Assembly (NCBI GenBank): GCA_023853785.1
Contig: JAJIRX010000570.1
Span: 620,001 to 684,000, forward strand
Source of the DNA: Psilocybe azurescens
Taxonomy: Eukaryota; Basidiomycota; Agaricomycetes; Agaricales; Agrocybaceae
Length of the DNA: 64,000 nt
Direction: 5' to 3'
The notes beneath the pieces were generated by a model. It saw only the letters and a list, made by a program, of their open reading frames with translations, was not told the DNA's origin and did not search any database. Made by a program: the position numbers and the translations under genes. Within the stretch, counting starts at the first letter, position 1, and every line of letters begins with the position of its first letter. Below are positions 32,391-44,464 of this stretch, piece by piece.

Positions 32391-35300
32391 CTAATCCGCC
32401 TTTTTCAGCTTCTTCTTAGGCGGCTCCGGCTCCGCCTCTGCGTCCTTCTTCTTCGCCTTGGGCTTAGGCTTGGGCTTGGGCTTGGGCTTGTCCACGTCCA
32501 TCGCATCGCCGTCCCCACCCGCAGCGCCAGAACCAGAACCAGAAGCCTTGGGCTTTGGCTTCGGAGCAGCAGCAGCTGCAGCAGGAGCCTTCGGCTTGAA
32601 TCCAGGCTTCGGCTTCGGCTTCTTCTCTTCGCCATCGACGTCCATAGGCTCATCCCCGTCTTCTTTCTTCGCAGTCGCGGCTTTGGGCTTGGGCTTCGGG
32701 CGCGGTTTCGCTTGCTTGGCTTTCTCCTTGTCTTTCTCTTTCTCTTTGTCGTCGTCTTCGGCGTCGCTCCCATTCGCGTCCGCTTTCGCAGGCGCCGCTG
32801 CGGCCTTCTTCTTGACGACCTTCTTTGGGGTACCGCCCTCCGAGGCATCGTCGGCAGCGGCGGAGGCGGAGGCCTTTGATTTCCCTTTCGCAGCAACAGC
32901 ACCAGCAGTGGGTGTCTTTTTGGTTTTGGTTTTGGTCTTGGTCTTGGGTTTGCGGGCGAGCATCATGTCGCCGCTCGCGTCCGACGCGGTCTTTGCGCCT
33001 GACCCGTCGGACGAGTCGCTGTCGCTCGGCGAGCCCGAGTCGGAGTCGGACGCTTGGAAGTCCTCTGTGCGAGAGAAGAAAACGTGGAGTGTTAGTGTAC
33101 AGTTTCACAGTATACCATGAAAATAAAAAGTAAAAAGAAAAGTAGAAAGAAAAAGAAAAAGAAAAGAAAAGAAAAAGAAAAGCACTGACCATCCTCCTCC
33201 GAACTATCGTCGTCCGCGCCCCCGCCCCCACCCGCCTTGACCGCCTTCTGCCGCGCCTTCCTATTCCGGCCCCTATCCCCCTCCTCATCCGTGCTCACCA
33301 CGCTCTGCATATCCTCGTCCTCATCATCCTCCCCATCGTCCACCACCGCCTTCATCAGCAGATCCGCATCCGGCACCATCTCATTCTTCACCCTTATCTT
33401 CTTGTCCCTTAAATACGCCTCCGTGATCTCGTGCTCCTCCTTGTTGATCGACGTGAAGAGGTACTCGGGGCCGCCGGCCTTGGTCGTGATCTTGATGTCG
33501 AACGTGCGCCCGGCGGTGGAGGCGGCGGCGGAGGACCCGACGCGCGAGAAGGTGACCTGCTGGATGTCGGCGAGCTCGATGAGCAGCGGCTGTTTGGAGA
33601 CGAAGAAGATGTAGCGCTCGAGCATGAAGAGGTCGCCTTGGATCGCTTTGAGGTTGGCTTTGAACCCTGGGTGGCCGTCCCGGCTGCGTTGCGAGTGTGT
33701 ATGTCAGGTAGCTTGCCGACGACGACGACGACGACGACGATGGCTTACCTCTGGAAGCTGCCCGACCCGATGATCTTCTTCCCGGCCAGCGCGCGGAACA
33801 CGCTCGACACGACTTCGTACGTGGGGTCTTCGTAGTTCTTCTTGAGTTTGCCTTCGTATTTCGCGAGGTCCTCCCTGTGTGATAAAAGGCGGTCAGTACG
33901 CGATGGCATTTTGAGGTGAAGAAAAGAATGAATAGAATAAAAGTAAGAAGGTGAAAAAGAAGGAGAAGAAGGATGATAGGATGGATAGATGGAAGGTGCA
34001 GGAGAGGGATAGAATAGTGAAGGACAACGATAGAAAGGCAAAAAATACGTCAAGGATACAAAACAGGTGGAAATCACGGATGGAAAGGTGTATGATAAAA
34101 CCAGAATGGCAAAAGTGAACGATAGAAAGATAGATGACGGAAAAAAACAATGGAGTGGAAAGAAATATCAAGAAAAAAACGAAAAGAAAGAAAGACATAC
34201 TCGCTCATATTCAGCTCAGCCGTGATCTCCTCCTCTCTCGTGAACTGCATGACGAGGTACTGGTACAGCGTCTGGCCCTGTCGGATCGGCGTGCTCAGGC
34301 CCAACTACACCATATCCACTATATCAGCATTACGTTCCCCACCACAAAAAAAAAAAAAAAGAAAAGAAACCCAAGACTCACTATAAACAACACCTGCTGA
34401 TCATCCTTCGGCAGCAAAAACAGCCGCGCCACGCTCTGATACAGCACCTTGTAATCATACGTCTTGCCCCTGAGCCGCAGGAACTCGGGGAACATGTCCA
34501 TGTCGTAGCGCCCGCGCGGCGTGAGGACGAGGATCTCGTCGAACGAGAGGATGAGGTCGCCCGTGTTCTGCCGGATGGACGCGCGCTCTTTGATGGTGTC
34601 GTGGAAGACCTGCGCCGCGGACGTCTCTTCCTCCCCTTCCTCCCTCATCGTCGGAGGCGTTGGCGTTGGCGTTGGCGTCGGCGTTGTCTTCGCCGTCGGA
34701 TTTGTCGGACCCCTTGAGCTTGGTGATCGTGCCCGGGACGAAGAAGCGGATTTCAGTAAGCTCGTCGCCCAGCTGCTTGGGTCGCGCCTTTTGCGCGGGG
34801 TTGAGGCCGGCGGCGGCGGGCGTGAGGTTGGAGAACTCGAGCGAGACCTCGGTTTTGCCGGCGATGTTGGAGTTGGCGACGTGCCGCAGGGGCAGCTCGA
34901 AGGCGGTCTTGTCGGATACGCGGAAGGCGAGCTCTTCGCCTGTGTGTTGTGGCCGTATGTCGGGGATTGAAAGGAAAGGCAAGGCAAAGAAAGGCAAAGA
35001 AAAGAAAGAAAAGACAAAAGTGTTAGTTAGACGATGTGTAAAGAGAAGAAAGAAAGAGGAAGAAAGCGCACCGTGAAAATCGGCGACGCCCCAGTTCCAC
35101 CCTTTGAACGACGTCTCGATCGTCTCGAGGGTGACGCCAAAGTGGTTCTGCAGCATCTTCGCGAGCTTGTCGTGATCCTATACGATTCAATCCAATTCAA
35201 TTCGATGCCCGCAATCAGCGAAACAGCAAAAACGACGGGATGCATACATGCACGCACCTCTCGCGCAAAGCCATCAAAGTTCTCCTTCTTGTGGTCCTTC

Positions 35301-35594
35301 AGGCCGGCGCGCAGGCGGAAGCCGCGGGCGACGCGCAGCCACTGGGCCCACTTGACGTCGGTGTTGGGTATGGCGGTGACGGCCTCGCTCTCGATGCCCT
35401 TCCACGCCATCCCGCTGGGGGCCATGCGGAATTCTGTGAAATTTTTGGGGGGAGGAATGCATGTCAGCAATTATATTGTTGCTGTCCAAGTAACCTCTCT
35501 CCTCTCGAGAACAAGGAGAGAAAGGAAGGGGAGGATACGCACTGCCGGCCTCTGGAGACATGCCATGGTAGATCTTGTCGTACTGAGTGGTCAT
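32391..35594 (-). CDS. pob3: FACT histone-chaperone subunit Pob3 (SSRP1 homologue)
   Basis: Pob3 pairs with Spt16 in the nuclear FACT complex, which loosens and rebuilds nucleosomes during transcription and replication. Eight exons on minus: 35,543-35,594; 35,258-35,433; 35,072-35,177; 34,394-34,939; 34,201-34,304; 33,749-33,874; 33,190-33,683; 32,391-33,064. The N-terminal domain has AWKG and WLRVARGFRL. The middle has NHFGVTLETIE and GWNWGVADFHG, then TEIRFFVPGT, FDEILVLTPRGRYDMD and LGLSTPIRQGQTLYQYLVMQF. Next come PH-fold sequence (HPGFKANLKAIQGDLFMLER, VTFSRVG) and an acidic stretch. The C-terminal 200 residues are a KPKPKP/Ala/Asp-rich tail with no HMG box, as in other fungi. One extra G in the GGG run (34,642-34,644) breaks exon 4; without it the coding length is exactly 759 codons. 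Confidence 0.92.
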
Positions 35595-35789
35595 TTGGTG
35601 CGGATTAAGGATACAGCGGGGAGATGACTGTTGGAGCGAGAGACAAGCGAGGGACGCGCTGCGGAGATTGAATTTGTTCCAGACGCGTTCTGCAGGGGCG
35701 ATGTGGTGCCGCCTTTGATCTGAATCCAGTACATACTTTTCTTTTCTTTCTTATTTCTTTCTTCAACTTTTGTTCTGTCTATATTCAGC
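35595..35789. promoter_or_regulatory. Divergent promoter between pob3 and ain1
   Basis: A 195-bp spacer between two head-to-head start codons. It is pyrimidine-rich toward ain1 (CTTTTCTTTTCTTTCTT near 35,739-35,760). No clear TATA box was seen on either side. Confidence 0.6.
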
Positions 35790-38700
35790 ATGGACACTCC
35801 GGAATCTCGCTCGAGAGATACCCAACAGCGCACCTTTTGCAAGTGGTCGGTGCTTGATCTTAATATTCATTCATTATCTAACCCAACCCCAATCGCACAG
35901 GCTGAATACCAAGCTCGAAGCTCATGGATACCCGACGATGACCTCGCTCGTGAAAGATCTATCCGACGGGGTGCGGCTGATCCAGTTGATGGTGAGCACC
36001 CTTTGCCCTTGCCCCGCCCCCCCTTCAACCCACATCCGCATGTACAACCCGTTAACCAATCCCGCGATGCATAATAGGAGATCATGGGTACACTCCACCT
36101 CCCTCTCTTATACCACCACACCCTAACAAAAACACCCATGTGTTTCGCTTTGGCTCGCTAGGTGACACCTCCCTGGGGCGCTACAATAAGAACCCACGCA
36201 TGCGCGTGCAGAAGGCCGAGAACGTGAACAAGGCGCTCGAGTTCATCACATCGCGGGGCGTCAAGCTCACGAACATCGGGCCTGAAGGTGTGCCTGCTCT
36301 CGTGCTTCCTGCCTGTTCAGCGATGCTCATTTAGCAGACATCATCGACGGGAACCTCAAGCTCATCCTCGGCATGATCTGGACCCTCATCCTCCGCTTTA
36401 CGATCGCGGACATCAGGTTCGTCCCTATCCCTATCCCATCCCATCCCTATCCCAATCCCAGCCTCTATTCCTCCCCTCTTCCCTGCCCCTTCTCCTTCCT
36501 CTCTATCCGCACTCCTCTGCTCACATGTTATCCCCGAAAGCGAAGAAGGGCTCTCCGCGAAAGAAGGCCTCCTCCTCTGGTGCCAGCGCAAGACGGAGCC
36601 GTACACCGAGGTGAACGTGCAGGACTTTTCACATAGCTGGTCGGATGGACTTGCGCTGTGCGTTCTTTCTTTCTTTTCGATATCGGCTCCGTTTCTTCTA
36701 ACGCTTTTTTGTACTTGTGATTTTCCTCGTTACGTTAGGTGCGCGCTGATCCACTGCCACCGGCCTGACCTGCTGGACTACGACAAACTCGACAAGGTGC
36801 GCACTCTTTCTCACCAACATGCCCTTGCATTCATCCAGCAATCGTTGATCGGCATTGTGCGATGGTGATGGTAATTTATTTGCGATTTGCGTTTGCAGAA
36901 CGACCGCCACGGAAACACGCGCCTCGCGTTCAAGATCGCCGCGGAGCACCTCAATATTCCGGTAAGCAAAAGCAACCCCTCAATCTCACTAGATTTCGAA
37001 CCTTCGCTAAAACCACAAATCCATTTATTTATTGATTGCGTTTCGCGATTCTCACTGCTATTCCTTGGACTTGGATTTCGACTGTCTAGCAACTCCTGGA
37101 AGTAGAAGACCTATGCGACTCGGCGCACCCCGACGAGCGCAGTGTGATGACCTACATCGCGAGCTTCTTTCATGCGTTCTCGACAATGGGTACGTTCCAT
37201 ACACTCTTTTTCTTTTTCATTTTTGGACGATCAATCTTACTCGACTTGAATACTACTTGACCTGAACGACAGACCAAGCCGAGACGGTATCGCGGCGCGT
37301 GGAGAAGTTCGCGGAGCTCATGCAGTCCGTGTGGCTCATCCGGAACGATTACGAGCGGCGGGTCCGTTTGGTACGTGCAACATTTCCACCTACTTTAACT
37401 CGTTTCGACTTAACTCATCCTCATCCTCTCCACCACATCGCCCCGTCTCACCGCTCACGGACATCCCGCCCACCAGCTCCTCACAGCGCTCTCCGACATC
37501 CAAACACACTGGTCCTCCGCGCCCCTCTCCCCGCTCACCGCCTACCCCGCCGCGAAGCAGCAGTCCCACCTCTTCACCGCGTACAAGCAGACCACCAAGC
37601 GCACGTGGGTCACGGAGCGCCAGGACCTCGCGACGCTCTTCGGGAACGTGCAGACGAAGCTCAGGACGTATAGTCTGAGGGAGTATGTGCCGCCCAAGGG
37701 GCTGGGGCTGGCGGATTTGGATGGGGCGTGGGAGGCGCTTTTGGGGGCGGAGGCGGAGAGGAGTCGGGGGATTAATGCGCGGATTCGGGTGTGAGTAGTT
37801 TTTTTTGTGTGTTTTGGGTTTTTGAGGGGGGTTGCTGGTTTGATGTTGCGGGATTGCATTGGATTTACGTTTCGCTGAATAACCTGTTTTTTTTTTTTGG
37901 ATATGTAGGATCAAAGAAGATCTAAGGAAGAAATTCGCGGAGCTCGCGAATGATTTTGAGAGGCGGTTGCATGAGATCTCGACAGAGTTAACTGCGATTG
38001 AGGGGCCGCTTGAGGTTCGTGTCTGTTATATTTATTCCCTAGTTCTTGTGCGAGGTCGAGAAAGCTGAGTTGATTCGCATTAAATCCACTCTCCCCCAAC
38101 ACAGACCCAACAACGGCAAGTGCAAGAAATCCAAACGCGCATTCCGGCCCTCTCCTCCGCGCTCGAGAGCGTCGCACAGGCCGAGGCCGAGTGCACCGCC
38201 GCGAACGTGGAGGAGAACGACTACACGGTGTTCACGTGCCAGGACCTGGAGTTCGAGCTCGAGCTGGTGATGCACAGCGTGGGGAAGAAGATCGTGTTCA
38301 TCGACAATCAGGTGGGCTTTCTTCCACAAGCTTTCTGTGCTCGTGCGCTGCGATGTGTAATTACTGGTGCTGATGCTAATGCACCCCTGCGACGATGCAG
38401 ATCGTCTCGCGGAATATGACGAACTTGACCCCGGCGCAGCTCGAGGAGTTCGAGAGCACGTTCCGCTACTTTGACAAGGACGAGACGAACACGCTCAACC
38501 TCGCTGAGATGATCGCGGCGCTTGCGAGCCTCGGCATCGTGTATTCGGAGGAGGACATGGATCTGATATATGAGCAGCTGGTCGGCGAGTATGGCGCGGT
38601 CACGTTTGAGGCGTTTATTAATCTTTTGGTGGGTTTTTCCTTGTTTTTGCTTCTTTTAGTGTTTTGAATTTGAATAATGACAATGCGCGATGTAAATGTA

Positions 38701-39037
38701 GGTGGAGATCACGGAAGACCAGACTTCGCCTGATCAGCTGCGCGAGGCGTTCCGCGGTATTGCGAAGGATAAGGTGCGCGTTTCGCTTTCTCTTTTTTTC
38801 CCTTCGCGATGCTGCGTCGATGTATGACTGCGATCTGACCGACTCCATTTGCAGCCGTTCGTCACGGAGCTGGATCTGCGCCTGGCGCATCTCCCCGCTG
38901 CGTCTATTGAGTACCTCCGCGAGGCAATGCCGAGGGGTCAAAGCGAAGGCGAAAGCAATGGTAAAAGCGACGGCGCAGACGGAGGCGCGGAATACGACTA
39001 CGAAAAGTTTATCGATGAGGTGTTTAGCAATACATAG
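35790..39037 (+). CDS. ain1: Alpha-actinin, Ain1-type actin cross-linker
   Basis: Cross-links actin filaments, notably in the cytokinetic ring of fission yeast. Sixteen exons: 35,790-35,845; 35,901-35,991; 36,078-36,087; 36,162-36,287; 36,338-36,416; 36,541-36,657; 36,739-36,796; 36,899-36,961; 37,090-37,189; 37,273-37,370; 37,477-37,790; 37,909-38,014; 38,105-38,311; 38,401-38,628; 38,702-38,773; 38,855-39,037. They sum to 1908 nt, i.e. 635 residues, close to the size of yeast Ain1. Two calponin-homology domains occupy about residues 14-250 ([21 protein letters not shown], then [34 protein letters not shown]). A spectrin-like helical rod spans about 265-470. EF-hands lie at about 490-630, with a loop [12 protein letters not shown] at 500-511. 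Exon 3 is only 10 nt. No frame defects. Confidence 0.93.
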
Positions 39038-39279
39038 TAGTGGCTTATTGGCTTGCAGGTGTATTTTATTTTTGGTATCATTGGTCTGGACTCTGTAAGT
39101 AGGCGGGTGGGATTAAAAAAAAAAGGTGATTGCTGAGATAATAACGCAGGATAATCCGAATTGGGCGATGGCGGTCAATCTCGATCAATGATTCCACAGC
39201 CACTGACCCTTATAATCCCAACCAACAACTCTCTTTCCAACTACTTCCATCTTCTCTCAAATCCCATATCCAATTAACC

Positions 39280-40278
39280 ATGGTGAGTGTTCCTCCTCCT
39301 CCTTCCTTACACATCACGTCGCACACACATCACCGTCGAATCCACCCGTAATCTAACCCCTATCGTGTAACTAACCCCTCATCTCGTCTCATCTAGGCCT
39401 CCGGCGTCGGCGTCAACGATCAGTGCCTCTCCACCTTCCAGGACCTCAAGCTCAAGAAGAAGTTCAAGTACATCATCTTCAACCTCAACAAAGACATCAC
39501 CGAGATCGTCGTGGAGAAGACGTCTGAAGACGCGGACTACGACGTGTTCTCGCTGATCTCCCCGAGACCGAGTGCAGATGGGCGATCTATGACTTTGAGT
39601 TCGAGAAAGAGGGCGCGGGGAAGAGGAATAAGATTATTTTCATCTCTTGGTGCGTTGCTTGAGGCTTTTTGGAATGCGAGGGGTGGATTGGATGCGCGGG
39701 CGGAATGTGTCCTTGTGTTCGTTGTTCCACGGTCGGCCGCTCCGTTGGCGCCTGCGGCGCAACTGCGCGCGTTGAGTCAGAGTGACTGCGCTGCAACAAC
39801 ACGGCCGCGTAATAGCTGTGCCGCCATATGGCTGGCTGCCCAGCCCAGTCCGGGCGCGATGCTCGGGTGCCAGTGTCCGTCAATCCATCCATCCATCTCC
39901 CATTTCGCTTTCTCGTTCCAGCTGCGAGTCCTTTACTGATCGCGACGATCAGGTCCCCCGATGACGCGAAGATCAAGCAAAGATGGTGTTCGCGTCCTCC
40001 AGAGACGCTCTCAAGCGCTCGCTCAATGGGATCGCGGTCGAGATCCAAGGAACCGACTTTGGCGAGGTCGCGTTTGAGAGTGGTGAGTATTTTTCTTTTC
40101 CGTTTGTCGTTCCCAATCACATAATCCCATCTCATCTCGGGCTTTGCTCTGACATCTTTACCGTCACCTTCGCTACAATCACCGTTGCCTTTCCTTTTCT
40201 ATGCGTTGTTGATGTTGATCTTTTACTGATTATGATCCTTTCTTTGTAGTGTTGGACAAGGCCGGCCGTGGCAATTAA
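39280..40278 (+). CDS. cof1: Cofilin/ADF actin-severing protein
   Basis: An essential actin-depolymerising factor. Exon 1 is the bare ATG (39,280-39,282), a pattern common in fungal cofilins. It is followed by 39,397-39,649, 39,953-40,082 and 40,250-40,278. The protein starts [20 protein letters not shown] and has [56 protein letters not shown] (actin-binding helix) and ends GRGN. Two single bases are missing as given: a C near 39,549 and an A in the A-run 39,979-39,981. With both, the gene encodes 138 residues, the normal cofilin length. Intron 2 is unusually long (303 bp). A TATAAT-like box lies near 39,210 and a CT-rich tract precedes the ATG. Confidence 0.92.
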
Positions 40279-41089
40279 GACTATTCGATGATGATGATAT
40301 GTTTCCTAATAGCCTAATCGTCTTTGTTATCGTCGCGTCCTGAACTTTTCCTTTTTCTTTTCTGTCTCTCCCTTTACGGCATGATCTACGGTTTACCACC
40401 CGCTCTCACTGCTTCTGCTTCTGCCTCTGCTTGCGCTTGCACCCCATGTACAATGTCGAGTCGATGTTTGAATCGAACTCGCAAGAACCACATGCATGCA
40501 TGCACTGTACCCGTTTCATTGAATGAAAAGAAGACTGTTGAGTAAAAATGGAATTTATGAATCGTATATTTTCCCTCTCTGTTTTCTCTCTATTTTCTTT
40601 ATTTTTTTATTTTTGGCCTTTGAGATATGGATCATAACCTGATTCTAGCGCGCTTTCTCCGACATTAAAATCCGATGACGCATGGAAGGCCGTCGTAGTG
40701 ATTCCGGCGTAGTCTACGGATGACGATCCGGACTCCAATGTCTCAGATATCCTTGTTCGGGGCTGAGGAAGCGTGATTGGTGCAATATGATCCTAATCTA
40801 CGAGGGAGATGCGTCACGTTATCTTTTCAGCGAGTTCAGTTTAGGAGAGTCATGCGTATGGTTTAATAGTATACATTACTCGGCGCGTAGCTTCACCTCT
40901 CATGATTGACTTTTTTTCTTTTTGTGTGTATTATACTCGGACACCAACCGGTGTTAGGATGTAGAGAACGTGGTTTACTTTCTTTTGCAAAATAATGAGC
41001 TGCTCTTGGAGTAGATCATATTTTTAACTCTTGACTACACTCCGGAGGCCTGAGTACTGATCTTGATCGGATCTTGATTAACTCGAAAG

Positions 41090-41278
41090 AGCGGACTTCG
41101 TCCGCTATTACCAGCCGAAGGAATTGTACTACGGCATGATATTTAGTATTTATTACAAATTGCCAACAGGAGTCCTGATAAATTTTATCTATATATATGG
41201 TGTTTATTTACATCTATGTACTAGATTGCAACTAACGAATTTCATACATGCAAAATACCCTGCCTTCGGCAGGTAATG
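41090..41278. repeat. Small inverted-repeat unit, possible MITE
   Basis: ATTACCAGCCGAAGG (41,107-41,121) and CCTTCGGCAGGTAAT (41,264-41,278) are inverted copies matching at 14 of 15 positions and enclosing about 140 AT-rich bases. Each side also folds on itself: AGCGGAC-TTC-GTCCGCT at 41,090-41,106 and CCTGCC-TTC-GGCAGG ending near 41,275. Confidence 0.4.
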
Positions 41279-43056
41279 AGTCTCCCCGGCCGACATGATA
41301 GATCCATGACGCGCGGCCAACCTTGAACATCCAAAAAGGGGAATTATTACCAAGAAAAGGAGAGGACGGATTTCAAAGTCAGATTTCACAGTCAGCGCGC
41401 AACGATTTCATTTCATATCGTGTTCATTGTCTTTTCGTGTAATAGGTGTCCGCACGCGATGGAACTGGACTGCACGGAGGAACTGTATATCAACGCACTG
41501 GCAATACAAGAGGACCTAATATCGGAACAACGATATCTTTATGACGCGCCATGATTGGAAATTAAAAATGCCTAGTCGAAAGATAGACGCGTTAATATGT
41601 GGGTTTAAAACATTCAATTGCCACAAAGAGCTTCATACTGGGAGCTGAGTGGACTGCACAACTGGTCACAGCCAGACCACGGACCAACCGCGCTCGCCGT
41701 CTCGAACTGAACAAAGCTCCTCGGGGTGGTTTCAGCTTGGGACAACCGGACGACATGATTCCATGCGACGATAAAGTGAGTAGAGTTATGGATGCTTGCA
41801 TGTGTTCAGTCTGGCTCGATTTTTTATATTTGTACTTTGAAGCGACCCACTGCTTTAGACGCTATCTGCTGCCTCGAAGCAGAGGCAGAGGCAGAGGCAG
41901 AAGCGTCGCCGCAACTGGTACCCTTCGATGAGTGTCAATACTCTGTTATTGGTGCGCTCGTTGCCACCAATTTATATGTACAACCGGAGTCGTCGTCGGA
42001 CACTTAGTCTTCTACAAGTTTATCCGGGATCGATAACAAAACGCGTAGGTATCAATGAGGAATTAACAGAACAGCAGAACTCTTAGACTCGCTGTGAAAT
42101 GGACAGCCATGCTTGCCTCGCCAGTGCCAATGTACAGTCAGGGTCGTCGTTAAACGCGTTTACAGTCCATCCTAACCGCTGTCAAGTCCCGACCTATCAC
42201 ATTACACGCATGGGTGAGGAATTACATGAACAGAGTCCTCGTTGCGATAGATAATGATTCAGACCATCCTGGTGGTCCAGGTTAGAATGCACAGCTGAGT
42301 TTGTGCTAGCAGCCATCATCGGTCTGGGGCAGGGAGCGTCCCAAATCCCGAAATTATCAAGGCCTATTGGCCTCGCCGTTCAAACCCGACCTCGACACCC
42401 TCACTGCTTTTTACGCGTAATGCTGCATGTACACACATGTCAGCTCAGCGCTGTAGCAGCCCTGTGAGTCTGAGGGTGGTATTTGGTAGCCGGTGGCCAA
42501 CTCGGACAGACAAACCCTCCTAGCTTCGAGCGCCGAACACCGCAGAGCACCACATGATGAAAAGATCTATTCCTGTTCGTTGTATTTAGAAGTCAAGCGA
42601 TCGCTTGAATAGGCAGCAAGGTAAGTTTTCTTATTCCTGAGGCTCTTATGAAAGATAGGCGGGAAAGGTTAACACTGACTTCCTACCCAGCCGTTTCAGC
42701 ATATTTATCAAAAGATTAGAAACGGGTTACGATTTTGCCATCAGCTTCGAAGTATTTTTGGCTGTTTTATTTACTTACAGCAGGGGCTAAATTTAACGCA
42801 CTTCTGTTCAAGCCACTCTGGTACTAACTGCTACCTCTGTGTCGTTAATACTTAGCGCTGAGCCGTCAAGTTCGAGCCACACATAATACTGATGACATTG
42901 CCCCCCGCTAAATTGCAATGCCCGATTATTCGAGGGCACTGGGGCCCGATGGCAATCACCCTAGATATCACACACGGGGGTTTGAGGCTGTGGCATGATT
43001 TTGACAACAAGCCATCACGACAAATATCACTTAGCCGATCAGCCCCTCATCAGCCC

Positions 43057-43064
43057 TATATAAA
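43057..43064 (+). promoter_or_regulatory. TATA box of the M43 protease gene
   Basis: TATATAAA, 132 bp upstream of the start codon at 43,196. Confidence 0.6.
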
Positions 43065-43195
43065 GGTTCGAGTATGCGATTTGCAAAGTCCCAGGTCACC
43101 CTCACCCATCCACATCCACACCACCACAAGGGAGCTGGCTCTCCCTTAAAATTCGAACACCACAACAGACCAACAAATTCGACAGGATCGATATA

Positions 43196-44464
43196 ATGAA
43201 GATGATGTTCACCTCGTTAAGTTTTGCTTTCACGTTCGCTGTGTCGCTTGTCGCCGCTGTCCCCCGTCCATACATTCGCGATGCCCCTCATGGCATTGAG
43301 CGCCACAGGTCAGTAATCACCCCAATACTCTTCCTCATTCCATGGTGGACAGGAACTCATTGATGATTTTAGAGGGTGCGGTACGAACATCGCTGCTGCG
43401 CGCAAAGCTAGTGCCGAGCGCCGATTCCAGTCTCAGCGCCTGCCAGCAGAGTCGGAGAACGCCACCGCTACTCTGGACATCTACTTCCACGTCGTATACG
43501 TCAACGAAACCATTGAAGGCGGATATGTGCCGTAAGCCAATGCTACTTATCGGATCGTTACTTGATCTCTTAGCTGATCTCGGGCATATCTTTTTGACGA
43601 ATAGAGACTCGCAGATCAAGGCCCAGGTTGCAACCATGAATGCGGATTATAACATCACCGGTATCAGCTGGAATCTTGTCAATATTACCCGCATCCAGAA
43701 CGAGGATTGGTTTTTGAGGGTAGCACCCAACTCGTCAGTATATTTTGCTCCATAGATTAAAAACAATGCATTGATAATGTTGTCGCAAACTCTAGCACTC
43801 AGGAGCTTGAGATGAAGACAGCGTATAGGCAAGGAAACGCATCTACTCTTAATGTGTACACTGTTGGGTATGTCTTCACGCATGTGAGCGTGCTGGCTAT
43901 GGGCGCTGACTTGTATTTCCAGCCTCATGGAGGGTGATGGTCAGGGTCTTCTAGGATATGCCACATTCCCCATGGACTTTGAAGCGACACCCTCCAACGA
44001 CGGCGTCGTTCTGCTCTACTCGACGCTCCCAGGCAGCACCTCAGACAAATACAATCTCGGAAGGACGCTGACCCATGAGTCCGGCCACTGGGTTGGCTTG
44101 TACCATACCTTCCAGGCAAGTAAATCTCGAAAATTCGCAGTTGGTGGCTGGCTGACTTTCCCGGATCTGTGATCAGGGTGGATGCACTGGAACTGGAGAT
44201 GAGGTCGACGACACTGCCCCCGAGGAATCACCCGCTTACGGCTGCCCCGTCAAAAGAGACACATGCGCTGGTGCTGGTGCTGACCCCGTCCGTGAGTCAT
44301 CTTACAGTTGCTTTGCATTTGGCGCAACCTGAACACTTATTTCTATGATACTTGTAGAGAATTTCATGGACTATACAGACGACTCGTGCATGACCAACTT
44401 CACGAAAGGACAGGCGAAACGCATCAAAGCGCAGCTGAGAACATACCGCAATGTCGACGTATAG
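43196..44464 (+). CDS. Secreted M43 (pappalysin/cytophagalysin-type) zinc metalloprotease
   Basis: An extracellular endopeptidase. Seven exons: 43,196-43,308; 43,373-43,531; 43,605-43,733; 43,796-43,867; 43,923-44,115; 44,177-44,291; 44,358-44,464. They total 888 nt, i.e. 295 residues. A signal peptide covers about residues 1-21 (hydrophobic [17 protein letters not shown]), then a short propeptide. The N-terminal half has the [12 protein letters not shown] and [17 protein letters not shown] blocks typical of fungal M43B. The metzincin site is [11 protein letters not shown] (209-219), with zinc ligands His209, His213 and His219 and catalytic Glu210. The Met-turn is NFMDY (Met264). Cysteines follow in [15 protein letters not shown] and DTCAG. 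Intron 5 begins with GC (44,116) and not GT; only this site keeps the family reading frame. Confidence 0.92.

Larger units (their letters stand above)
40279..43195. other. Long intergenic region
   Basis: About 2.9 kb with no gene I can support. It contains paired inverted repeats near 41,090-41,280, a short GAGGCA repeat at about 41,879-41,905, and upstream of 43,196 the TATA box of the protease gene. The frames on both strands are short and unlike known proteins. Confidence 0.4.

Noticed and set aside
32322..33288. Several large frames opposite or beside the last pob3 exon
   Set aside because: They are shadows of the repetitive Lys/Pro/Ala coding sequence. The minus-strand frame is the one with exon continuity.
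35034..35627. Plus-strand frame of 197 codons across the pob3 N-terminal exons
   Set aside because: It runs antisense through conserved pob3 exons and introns and has no recognisable domain.
39650..39952. A separate small gene inside cofilin intron 2
   Set aside because: The frames there overlap on both strands and lack known motifs. The region fits a long intron with GTGCGT and CAG ends.
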